Position numbers and translations under genes: made by a program. A DNA stretch of 6,209 nt from Actinomycetota bacterium (GTDB lineage Bacteria; Actinomycetota; Actinomycetes; Nanopelagicales; Nanopelagicaceae). The notes under the pieces were generated by a model. That model saw only the letters and a program-made list of their open reading frames with translations, was not told the DNA's origin and did no database searches. This document shows positions 1 to 5,764 of the stretch, one piece after another. The stretch is taken from positions 1 to 6,209 of the forward strand of contig SXRC01000072.1 of NCBI GenBank assembly GCA_005793655.1. Reading direction: 5' to 3'. Each line of letters opens with the position of its first letter. Position 1 is the first letter of the stretch.

Positions 1-560
1 CCCTTGTCTGCCAAGAGTTGGGCATGAAAGTAATTGCCTTAGCTGATATGAGTGGTGGCATTGTGGATAAAAAAGGTATTGATATAAAGGCGATCTTTGA
101 TGTGAAGAGCCTTGCGGATGTGAAAAGTGATAACCGGATTGGATCAGCCGATGTTCTTGAAATTGAGTGTGATGTGTTGATCCCAGCAGCCTTAGGTAAT
201 GTAATTAATGATTCAAATGTGGATAAGGTAAAGGCAGCATTTATTGTGGAGGGTGCTAATCAGCCAATTATGACAAGTGCCGATAAGAAGTTGCGGGCAA
301 ATAATATTGTGATCGTGCCTGATATCTTGGCAAATAGCGGTGGTGTGATGGGCTCCTACTTTGAGTGGACTCAAAATATTCAACAATTCTCCTGGCCAAT
401 TGAAAAGTTTCGAGGCGAGTTGGATGTGAGAATGCAAAAAGCTTTTGTGAATGTAAATGAGACCGCTACAAAATACAACACCGATCTACGCTCTGCAGCC
501 TTTATACTGGCAGTTGAACGTGTGGCAAATGCATTTAGCCAACGAGGTTCATTAGTTTAA
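1..560 (+). CDS. Glu/Leu/Phe/Val dehydrogenase, probably glutamate dehydrogenase (3' part only)
   Basis: This is the C-terminal part of an NAD(P)-dependent amino-acid dehydrogenase, most like hexameric glutamate dehydrogenase, which interconverts glutamate with 2-oxoglutarate and ammonium in the cytoplasm. The reading frame is open to the window edge (first full codon at 3), so the gene begins upstream. The in-frame TTG at 18 is not a real start, because the protein there is already inside the Rossmann domain. About 185 residues remain. Recognisable family blocks are ADMSGG (nt 45-62), CDVLIPAAL (168-194), VEGAN (249-263) and PDILANSGGV (318-347), followed by the SYFEWTQN segment. The N-terminal substrate-binding domain, catalytic lysine and dinucleotide glycine motif lie outside the window. 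It ends with TAA at 558-560, 5 bp from a convergent tRNA gene, with no room for its own terminator. A leucine or valine dehydrogenase is less likely, since the DILANSGGV-SYFEW block is typical of glutamate dehydrogenases. Confidence 0.9.
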   Translation, partial: LVCQELGMKVIALADMSGGIVDKKGIDIKAIFDVKSLADVKSDNRIGSADVLEIECDVLIPAALGNVINDSNVDKVKAAFIVEGANQPIMTSADKKLRANNIVIVPDILANSGGVMGSYFEWTQNIQQFSWPIEKFRGELDVRMQKAFVNVNETATKYNTDLRSAAFILAVERVANAFSQRGSLV

Positions 561-565
561 AAATG

Positions 566-642
566 TGGGGTGAGCGACGGGGCTCGAACCCGCGACATCC
601 CGGACCACAACCGGGTGCTCTACCAGCTGAGCTACGCCCACC
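566..642 (-). tRNA. tRNA-His (anticodon GTG)
   Basis: Read on the minus strand this folds into a complete cloverleaf. The acceptor stem is GTGGGCG/CGCTCAC (one G-T pair), the D stem GCTC/GAGC, and the anticodon stem CCCGG/CCGGG with loop TTGTGGT. The T arm is GCGGG-TTCGAGC-CCCGT. The anticodon GTG is complementary to + strand 606-608, which assigns histidine. The extra G at position -1 (nt 642), facing C73 (nt 569), is the identity element specific to tRNA-His and supports the call. The 3' CCA is encoded (566-568). It lies downstream of orn on the same strand, an arrangement I recall from other actinobacteria. The facing gdh gene ends 5 bp away. Confidence 0.97.
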
Positions 643-670
643 ATGTTTATTGCTTGGCTAATGATACGGC

Positions 671-691
671 AAAAAATACCTAAGGTATTTT
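671..691 (-). terminator. Possible weak intrinsic terminator of orn (AT-rich palindrome)
   Basis: Nt 673-680 (AAAATACC) and 684-691 (GGTATTTT) form an 8-bp inverted repeat around a 3-nt loop. On the minus strand the second arm runs into six T residues, as in a factor-independent terminator just after orn. The stem is AT-rich and therefore weak. It also sits about 30 bp upstream of tRNA-His, so it could instead belong to the tRNA promoter region or act as an attenuator between the two genes. Confidence 0.35.
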
Positions 692-709
692 CACCATATC
701 TAAGGGTAA

Positions 710-1258
710 TTAGGGAAGAAATATTGCACTGCGGTAGTAATCAAGCTCTGCAATTGAGTCTCTGATATCACCGAGGGCTCGATGGTTGCCAGATTTAGCC
801 GGGGCTGAGAAATAGGTTTTAGGGTGCCACCTTCTTGCTAACTCTTTAATGGTTGAGACATCAATAGTTCGATAATGCAGATACTTATTTAATAGGGGTA
901 GATCCCTTGCTATAAATGCTCGATCAACATAGACCGAGTTTCCAGCCAGCGGTGATTTACCTTCAGCGGGCGCGTACTTTTTTAGGTATGCGATAATTGC
1001 TTCATCTGCTTTTTCAAGAGATGTGCCATTTGGAATCTCATTTATCAGCCCAGATTTACTATGCATATCTAGTACCACCTGCTGCATAGAATCTAGCTTC
1101 AGCTGATCACATTTGATTACTAGATCAACACCCTCGCCCAACACATTAAGTTGGGCATCAGTTACTAAAACTGCGATCTCAACTAGGGCATCTTTATTGA
1201 TATCGAGCCCTGTCATCTCACAATCAACCCAGATTAGGTGTGGCAGATCTTGGCTCAT
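710..1258 (-). CDS. orn: Oligoribonuclease (DEDDh 3'-5' exoribonuclease)
   Basis: The product is 182 residues, the usual length for Orn, which degrades 2-5-nt RNA fragments (and pGpG) to mononucleotides in the cytoplasm as the last step of RNA turnover. The DEDDh catalytic set is complete: D12 and E14 in IWVDCEMTGLD, D112 in NSVYVDRAF, and H159 and D164 in NHRALGDIRDS. The family blocks DVSTIKELARRW (133-144) and SIAELDYYR (168-176) are also present. The ATG at 1256-1258 places the first catalytic motif at the normal distance from the N terminus. No Shine-Dalgarno sequence precedes it. A TAGGCT hexamer (minus strand, 1268-1273) about 9 nt before the ATG would fit a leaderless or nearly leaderless transcript, which is common in actinobacteria, but this is only inferred. 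The gene diverges from pstC across 75 bp and is followed on its strand by tRNA-His. Confidence 0.96.
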   Translation of the reverse strand: MSQDLPHLIWVDCEMTGLDINKDALVEIAVLVTDAQLNVLGEGVDLVIKCDQLKLDSMQQVVLDMHSKSGLINEIPNGTSLEKADEAIIAYLKKYAPAEGKSPLAGNSVYVDRAFIARDLPLLNKYLHYRTIDVSTIKELARRWHPKTYFSAPAKSGNHRALGDIRDSIAELDYYRSAIFLP

Positions 1259-1294
1259 ATGGGGATAAGCCTATTGGATGCCACTCATGCTTGA

Positions 1295-1323
1295 TTTCAT
1301 CTCTCGTTCACCTTGTTTTAACC
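1295..1323 (+). promoter_or_regulatory. PHO-box-like array (three 11-nt repeats) upstream of pstC
   Basis: Three 7-nt words occur at exact 11-nt spacing: TTTCATC (1295-1301), GTTCACC (1306-1312) and TTTAACC (1317-1323). The middle one equals the core of the actinobacterial PhoP direct repeat known from Streptomyces (GTTCACC-type units repeated every 11 nt), and the position before a phosphate-uptake operon fits. PhoP binding itself is inferred. The array ends only 10 bp before the ATG at 1334, which leaves little room for a -10 element and makes that start codon questionable. The next in-frame ATG is at 1367. Confidence 0.65.
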
Positions 1324-1333
1324 CGCAGGCCTT

Positions 1334-2347
1334 ATGAATAAGTCAACTGCAAGGCAGGCTTTACCCATGTCATCGGATCTGCTCGAACAAAAAAGCCCCC
1401 CGGTGCCTCGGGTCATAACAACAAAACCCAGATTTACCGACAAAGTATTTCGGGCAGTTGTCACCTCTGGTGGAATGGTTTCACTTGTTTTACTTGGTTT
1501 AATTGGATTCTTTTTAATCTATAACGGATTTGAAGCAATTCAAAATGCAGGATTAAGTTTCCTTACTGGCTTTGATTGGGCAGATGCGATTCCAGAGATT
1601 GACCAACCTGCAATGTATGGCGTTGGTGCAATGTTATTTGGGACTATAGTCACCGGAATTCTTGCCATGTTATTTGGTGTGCCAATTGCTGTTGGAACTG
1701 CTTTATTTTTATCCTATTACGCACCAGAGTGGCTAAAAAAGCCGATGGTAGTTGTCGTCGATGTTATGGCTGCGATTCCATCAATTGTGTATGGATTATG
1801 GGGCTTTTTTGTATTGATGCCACACGCTGAGTACTGGGCGAAGTTAATTCACAAATACTTAAGCTTTATTCCAATCTTTGATATGCCAGCACCAGTATTT
1901 ACTCGATCACCATTCATCGCTGGCCTTGTTCTAGCAATTATGATCATGCCAATTATTACTGCAATCTCACGTGAGGTTTTCGCACAAACTCCGCCAGAGC
2001 GAATTCAAGCAGCGTACGCACTTGGTGCAACTAAATGGTCAATGATTAAAGCTGTTGTTTTCCCTTACGGTCGTGGCGGTGTTGTTGGTGGCGCCATGCT
2101 TGGTCTTGGTCGAGCACTGGGTGAGACCGTAGCTGTTTACACTGTTTTAAATTTGGTTTATGACATCAGAATTGAGATCTTGCTTAGCTCAGGTGGCAAT
2201 GTTGCCTCGATGATTGTGAACAAGTTTGGTGAGGCAGATTTTGTAGAGCTACAAGCATTAATGGCTGCTGGATTTGTGCTGTTCATAGTGACCTTGATAG
2301 TGAATTTTATTGCTAACTTTATTATCAATAAGACAGCGAGAGAGTAA
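1334..2347 (+). CDS. pstC: Phosphate ABC transporter permease PstC
   Basis: This is one of the two membrane subunits forming the channel of the high-affinity phosphate importer PstSCAB. The 337-residue product has a polar N terminus (about 1-40) and hydrophobic segments near 44-66, 96-127, 138-162, 195-212, 248-272 and 308-333. The binding-protein-dependent permease (EAA) loop, which contacts the ATPase, is visible as AAYALGATKWSMIKAVVFP (226-244), followed by GRALGET (259-265), a PstC/PstA hallmark. The conserved AAIPSIVYGLWGFFV block (146-160) also identifies the family. It is first in a tight pstC-pstA-pstB run, and pstA begins 2 bp after its stop. The start is uncertain: ATG 1334 has only a weak GCAGG upstream and sits 10 bp after a PHO-like box. 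ATG 1367 (M12) is preceded by AAGGCAGG at 1351-1358 and would give 326 residues. Nothing in the disordered N terminus decides between them. Confidence 0.96.
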   Translation: MNKSTARQALPMSSDLLEQKSPPVPRVITTKPRFTDKVFRAVVTSGGMVSLVLLGLIGFFLIYNGFEAIQNAGLSFLTGFDWADAIPEIDQPAMYGVGAMLFGTIVTGILAMLFGVPIAVGTALFLSYYAPEWLKKPMVVVVDVMAAIPSIVYGLWGFFVLMPHAEYWAKLIHKYLSFIPIFDMPAPVFTRSPFIAGLVLAIMIMPIITAISREVFAQTPPERIQAAYALGATKWSMIKAVVFPYGRGGVVGGAMLGLGRALGETVAVYTVLNLVYDIRIEILLSSGGNVASMIVNKFGEADFVELQALMAAGFVLFIVTLIVNFIANFIINKTARE

Positions 2348-2349
2348 CC

Positions 2350-3405
2350 ATGAGTCAAACTCAGATCGCTGTTAAACCCACCCGTCCATGGAAGTTAACT
2401 TTTAGAGATTTAGTGCCAGATCTAGCAGGCGCCCTGTTCACAGTTTTTGGCAGTTTAGCAATTGTTGCAATCACACCACTGAAGGGAAAGTTAGGTTTTA
2501 CATTTACCTTAATTACCCTGGCAATTATCACTGCGACAACTGTTAGTTGGATACGAAAAGATCGCAAAGCTGCGATGAATTCAACAACTACCGTATTGGT
2601 TTACATTGCCTCAGCTTTTGTGATTATTCCTCTGTTATCCATTCTCTATGAGGTTGTTAGATTAGGAGTCAGTGGATTTTCACTGCGAATATTTACTGAG
2701 GATATGTCAGTGACTGCATCCGATACAGATTTAAATGAGGGCGGCTTACTGCACGCAGTAATTGGCACCGCCTACATCGTATTTTTTGCAACCATACTTT
2801 CGACCCCAATCGGTATTTTGACCGCGCTTTATATCGTTGAAGTTAAGGGCAGACTTTCGGGCTTAGTAAGATTTTTTGTGCAGGCAATGAGCGGTGTGCC
2901 ATCGATTGTGGCTGGCTTATTTATATTTGCTTTTTGGATGATTCAAATGGGTAATGCTTACAGCGGTATAGCTGGTGGTTTTGCCTTAACAGTTTTGATG
3001 ATTCCAACAGTTGCTCGTACCTCTGAAGAGGTCTTGAAATTAATTCCGCAAGACCTGCGTGAGGCCGGACTCGCCTTAGGTGCCACGCAATGGCGAACTG
3101 TTGCAACTGTGGTGATTCCAGCAGCTAAGAGTGGTTTGGTAACTGCGATAATTTTAGGTATTGCTCGTGTAGTTGGCGAGACCGCACCATTGCTGATAAC
3201 CATAGGTGGCGCAGATGCAATTAATTTAAATCCACTAGAGGGCAACATGTCAGCCTTCCCAATGTATGTTTGGAAAAACCTCTTAATTGGCAGCCCAAAT
3301 GCCATCAGCAGAGCATGGCTTGGCCTCTTTGTATTAATGGTTTTAGTTCTAATATTTTTTGCAGCGGCCCGTTACTTCAGCTCGGCGAGAAGGAGATTTA
3401 AATGA
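2350..3405 (+). CDS. pstA: Phosphate ABC transporter permease PstA
   Basis: This is the second membrane subunit of the Pst phosphate importer, paired with PstC. The product has 351 residues. The family core starts near residue 78 and carries hydrophobic segments at about 81-103, 134-163, 172-200, 207-222, 260-285 and 322-345. AMSGVPSIVAGL (179-190), the EAA loop REAGLALGATQWRTVATVVIP (237-257) and ARVVGETAPLL (272-282) are diagnostic. Before the core lie about 75 extra residues with two further hydrophobic stretches (about 24-42 and 47-66), absent from the shorter E. coli PstA. I believe N-terminal membrane additions occur in other actinobacterial PstA proteins. The ATG at 2350 is supported by the 2-bp gap after pstC and a GAGAGAG stretch at 2338-2344. 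The next Met (M76, nt 2575) has no ribosome binding site. Its stop overlaps the pstB start by 4 bp, which suggests translational coupling. Confidence 0.95.
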   Translation: MSQTQIAVKPTRPWKLTFRDLVPDLAGALFTVFGSLAIVAITPLKGKLGFTFTLITLAIITATTVSWIRKDRKAAMNSTTTVLVYIASAFVIIPLLSILYEVVRLGVSGFSLRIFTEDMSVTASDTDLNEGGLLHAVIGTAYIVFFATILSTPIGILTALYIVEVKGRLSGLVRFFVQAMSGVPSIVAGLFIFAFWMIQMGNAYSGIAGGFALTVLMIPTVARTSEEVLKLIPQDLREAGLALGATQWRTVATVVIPAAKSGLVTAIILGIARVVGETAPLLITIGGADAINLNPLEGNMSAFPMYVWKNLLIGSPNAISRAWLGLFVLMVLVLIFFAAARYFSSARRRFK

Positions 3406-4346
3406 GCCATCAAGATAACCCAAATTCAACCAATGATCGAGAGGCAAACATGGACCAAAAAACACAAAACCAAGCAAGGGATACACAAAGACGAGATGCC
3501 ACAAGAAGGCCGGTCTCATCTCACTCGCTAGCCGATGTTGCCAACTCCCGCCTTTCAAGCGTTGGTGTTCCCAGCGGCTCTTCAACTGGACTTGAAGCAC
3601 GTGGGATTCACGCATGGTTTGGTAGTAAGCATGTGCTGGAGGACATCTCCTTAGATTTTTTCACCGGCACAGTCACCGCATTAATAGGTCCATCAGGTTG
3701 TGGTAAATCCACTTTTATTAGAATTTTAAATCGTATGCATGAGTTTATTCCAACTGCAGCCCTTGCCGGTCAGGTGATTTTAGATGGCAAAGATGTTTAT
3801 GATGCTGGCGTTGATGTGACAAAGATAAGATTAAAAGTTGGGATGGTCTTTCAAAAGCCAAATCCATTCCCATCTATGACAATTAGAGAGAATGTGCTCT
3901 CAGGTTTAAAACTTGCCCAAATCAAGATTGAGAATGCAGATGAATTATTGGAGAGTTGTCTTAGAAGAGCAGGCTTGTGGGATGAGGTTAAGGATCGATT
4001 AAATGAGTATGGTGGTGCTCTCTCTGGTGGTCAGCAACAACGCTTATGTATTGCTCGATCCCTGGCGGTTAATCCACAGGTATTGCTGATGGATGAGCCA
4101 TGTTCTGCACTAGACCCAGGCTCAACACTTCGTATTGAAGAGACCATCAGAAAGCTATCAGCTTCGATGAGCATCGTAATTGTTACTCACAATATGCAAC
4201 AGGCAGCTCGCGTCTCTGATTTCACCGGATTCTTTCTAGCTGATGGAGGACCTGGGCGCTTGATTGAAAGTGGTGCAACCAATGATATTTTCACAAACCC
4301 TAAGCAGCAGCGCACAGAGGATTATGTCTCAGGAAGATTTGGTTAA
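3402..4346 (+). CDS. pstB: Phosphate ABC transporter ATP-binding protein PstB
   Basis: This is the cytoplasmic ATPase that powers phosphate import through PstC and PstA. In the 314-residue product the ABC motifs are complete: Walker A GPSGCGKST (96-104), Q-loop Q151 in VFQKPNPFP, signature LSGGQQQR (207-214), Walker B VLLMDEP (227-233) and H-loop H263 in IVTHNM. The QKPNPFPSM stretch is characteristic of PstB. The usual protein is about 250-260 residues. Here homology begins near residue 63, after a polar, charged, probably disordered extension. The start at 3402 has an excellent AAGGAG (3390-3395) 6 nt upstream and an ATGA overlap with pstA. An internal ATG at 3450 (M17) also has GAGAGG upstream. 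No ATG, GTG or TTG in frame lies between M17 and the conserved core, so most of the extension must be translated. No terminator is seen after its stop. Confidence 0.97.
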   Translation: MSHQDNPNSTNDREANMDQKTQNQARDTQRRDATRRPVSSHSLADVANSRLSSVGVPSGSSTGLEARGIHAWFGSKHVLEDISLDFFTGTVTALIGPSGCGKSTFIRILNRMHEFIPTAALAGQVILDGKDVYDAGVDVTKIRLKVGMVFQKPNPFPSMTIRENVLSGLKLAQIKIENADELLESCLRRAGLWDEVKDRLNEYGGALSGGQQQRLCIARSLAVNPQVLLMDEPCSALDPGSTLRIEETIRKLSASMSIVIVTHNMQQAARVSDFTGFFLADGGPGRLIESGATNDIFTNPKQQRTEDYVSGRFG

Positions 4347-4361
4347 ATAGTAATACCAATT

Positions 4362-4402
4362 GTTTACTTAGATACCACCTGATGTTTACTAAATAAACTA
4401 CC
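4362..4402 (+). promoter_or_regulatory. Diverged PHO-box-like repeats upstream of pstS
   Basis: GTTTACT occurs at 4362-4368 and again at 4384-4390, exactly 22 nt (two 11-nt steps) apart, with TACCACC (4373-4379) at the intermediate 11-nt register. AACTACC (4396-4402) follows one base out of phase. These resemble AT-drifted versions of the GTTCACC unit seen intact before pstC. The position in the 114-bp spacer before pstS fits PhoP control, but the match is weaker than at pstC. GTTTA/TAAAC (4384-4388/4394-4398) could also form a short hairpin. Confidence 0.45.
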
Positions 4403-4421
4403 TCTATTAGCCCTAACTAGT

Positions 4422-4433
4422 TAACTTAGTAAT
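4422..4433 (+). promoter_or_regulatory. Candidate -10 region of a separate pstS promoter
   Basis: TAACTT (4422-4427) and the overlapping TAGTAAT (4427-4433) fit the TANNNT pattern of actinobacterial -10 elements. They lie 20-30 bp after the PHO-like repeats and about 30 bp before the pstS ATG. A start of transcription near 4435-4440 would leave a short leader containing the ribosome binding site AAGGGGG (4450-4456). No good -35 is visible, as expected for an activator-dependent promoter. This rests on pattern only. Confidence 0.3.
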
Positions 4434-4460
4434 ACCTATCACCACCAACAAGGGGGCTTC

Positions 4461-5645
4461 ATGAAGTTAAGTAAAAAAGTTGCATTTATTGCAGCTGTAA
4501 CATCCTCGTTAATTCTTTCATCTTCACCGGCATTTGCGGGCCAGATTAATGGCAGCGGTGCAACATTTGCTCAGCCAATTATTGATGTTTGTAAGGTTGA
4601 GTTCACAAAAGATACTGGCCACACCGTTAACTACACAGCAGGTGGTTCAGGTAAGGGTCGAACAGATTTCTTTAATAACTTAGTAGATTTCGGTGCTTCA
4701 GACGCTGCTTATACATCAGGATTTCCAGCACACCTTGAGTATGCACCTGTTTATGCAGCGCCAATTGCAATTGGTTACAACCTGCCTACTGTTAAGACGC
4801 CAATTTATCTCTCCCCAGCCGTGATTGCTCAAATTTTTTCTGGTGAAATTACAAACTGGAATGATATTAGAATTAGAACGGTAAATGATGGTGAAGTTAA
4901 GGTTCCAGTATTTGCCACAAAGAAAATTACTGTAAAAGTGGCTGGCAAAAACGTTACACGCACAATCCCAGTTCTTGATGCAAAGGGCTTGTCAAAGATC
5001 ACTAAGTACAATCTGGTTGATGCAAATCCAAACTTACCTAATGTGCCGATCACTGTTTACTTCCGCAGCGACTCATCTGGAACATCAGAGCAGTTCCTTA
5101 AGTTCCTAAAGGGTGCCAACGATGGCGCCAACAAAGAACTTTGGCCAAAAACTGCAACTGGAACATTTTCAAATTCAACACCAGTGCCACTATCAAACTT
5201 CTTCAACTTCCAGGGTGCAAATGGTTCAGCTTTAGTTGCAGCAGGAGTTAAGAGCAAGGTTGGTGGAATTGGATATGGTGAAGTTAGTTGGTTTGCAGAT
5301 AACAAGTTGCCAACTGCGCTGGTACAAAACTGGGCAGGAGAGTTTGTAGCTCCATCTTCAGCTGGAACATCAGCATTCCTTGGTGGTGGAACAATTAATG
5401 CCAATGGCAGCCTTGATACGCCTTACCAAAAGGCAATTCCTGGTGCCTACTCAATAGGAACCGCTTCATATGGTTTGGTTTATCCAGAATCTGCTAAAAA
5501 GGATCCAGAAAAACAAAAGATTGTGGCCGCATGGCACACATATTTGCTAGAGCAATGTCCAAAGAAGTTCCCAGAAAAGGGATACACCCTTATTACTGGT
5601 GCTTTATATGACAAAGCTAAAGCGCAGATTGCAAAGATCAAGTAA
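4461..5645 (+). CDS. pstS: Phosphate-binding protein PstS (secreted, no lipobox)
   Basis: This is the extracytoplasmic receptor that binds phosphate and delivers it to PstCA. The 394-residue product starts at an ATG 4 nt after AAGGGGG (4450-4456). It has a Sec signal peptide: MKLSKK, a hydrophobic core (7-21), then SPAFA with likely cleavage after A26. Binding-site blocks are GSGATFAQP (31-39), GGSGKGRTDF with VDFGASDA (61-82, including D81) and FRSDSSGTSEQF (201-212). There is no cysteine near the cleavage site (the only two are C44 and C366), so it is not a lipoprotein, unlike the PstS proteins of Mycobacterium and Streptomyces. Between the SGEITNWND block (127-135) and the FRSDSSGTS block there is a lysine/valine-rich insertion of roughly 45 residues (about 143-188), compared with E. 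coli and mycobacterial PstS as I remember them. It is last in the operon, 114 bp after pstB, with probable promoter elements of its own and a strong hairpin downstream. Confidence 0.95.
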   Translation: MKLSKKVAFIAAVTSSLILSSSPAFAGQINGSGATFAQPIIDVCKVEFTKDTGHTVNYTAGGSGKGRTDFFNNLVDFGASDAAYTSGFPAHLEYAPVYAAPIAIGYNLPTVKTPIYLSPAVIAQIFSGEITNWNDIRIRTVNDGEVKVPVFATKKITVKVAGKNVTRTIPVLDAKGLSKITKYNLVDANPNLPNVPITVYFRSDSSGTSEQFLKFLKGANDGANKELWPKTATGTFSNSTPVPLSNFFNFQGANGSALVAAGVKSKVGGIGYGEVSWFADNKLPTALVQNWAGEFVAPSSAGTSAFLGGGTINANGSLDTPYQKAIPGAYSIGTASYGLVYPESAKKDPEKQKIVAAWHTYLLEQCPKKFPEKGYTLITGALYDKAKAQIAKIK

Positions 5646-5656
5646 TTAACTAAGTA

Positions 5657-5697
5657 AAGCAAGCCCCCGCACACGCCTAGAGTGCGGGGGCTTGCTT
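5657..5697 (+). terminator. Strong GC-rich hairpin terminator after pstS
   Basis: AAGCAAGCCCCCGCAC (5657-5672) and GTGCGGGGGCTTGCTT (5682-5697) form a perfect 16-bp stem around a 9-nt loop, starting 11 bp after the pstS stop. The stem is far more GC-rich than its surroundings. The usual long T run is missing (only CTTATT at the end), as in many actinobacterial terminators. It probably separates the pst transcript from the oxidoreductase gene, and its symmetry would let it work in either direction. Confidence 0.88.
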
Positions 5698-5711
5698 ATT
5701 GCGCAGTAGGG

Positions 5712-5723
5712 TAGTATTAGATT
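5712..5723 (+). promoter_or_regulatory. Weak candidate -10 region for the oxidoreductase transcript
   Basis: TAGTAT (5712-5717) and TAGATT (5718-5723) both fit TANNNT and lie just after the pstS terminator, where a new promoter would be expected. No convincing -35 is visible at the normal distance. If used, transcription would start near 5724-5730 and leave a structured leader of about 120 nt. Confidence 0.25.
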
Positions 5724-5764
5724 TGTAGCTGTAACGAACCACAGATTGCTAGATGAAGATCTGC

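Noticed and set aside
18..560. TTG at 18 as the start of a 180-residue protein
   Set aside because: The frame is open to the window edge, and the sequence at 18 is already inside a Rossmann domain, so the gene starts upstream of the window.
2958..3305. 115-codon minus-strand ORF opposite pstA
   Set aside because: It lies wholly within pstA, has no recognisable motif, and is a shadow of the real gene's codon pattern. The same applies to the minus-strand ORFs at 213-437, 2158-2358, 2361-2567, 2921-3106 and 3349-3615.
4414..4423. Palindrome TAACTAGTTA before pstS as an operator
   Set aside because: It is a ten-base AT-rich palindrome with no second copy. The 11-nt direct repeats explain the region better.
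5057..5404. 115-codon minus-strand ORF opposite pstS
   Set aside because: It has low-complexity Pro/Ala/Leu content, lacks a convincing ribosome binding site, and lies entirely opposite a clear PstS coding region. The ORFs at 4829-5053 and 5480-5674 are rejected for the same reason.
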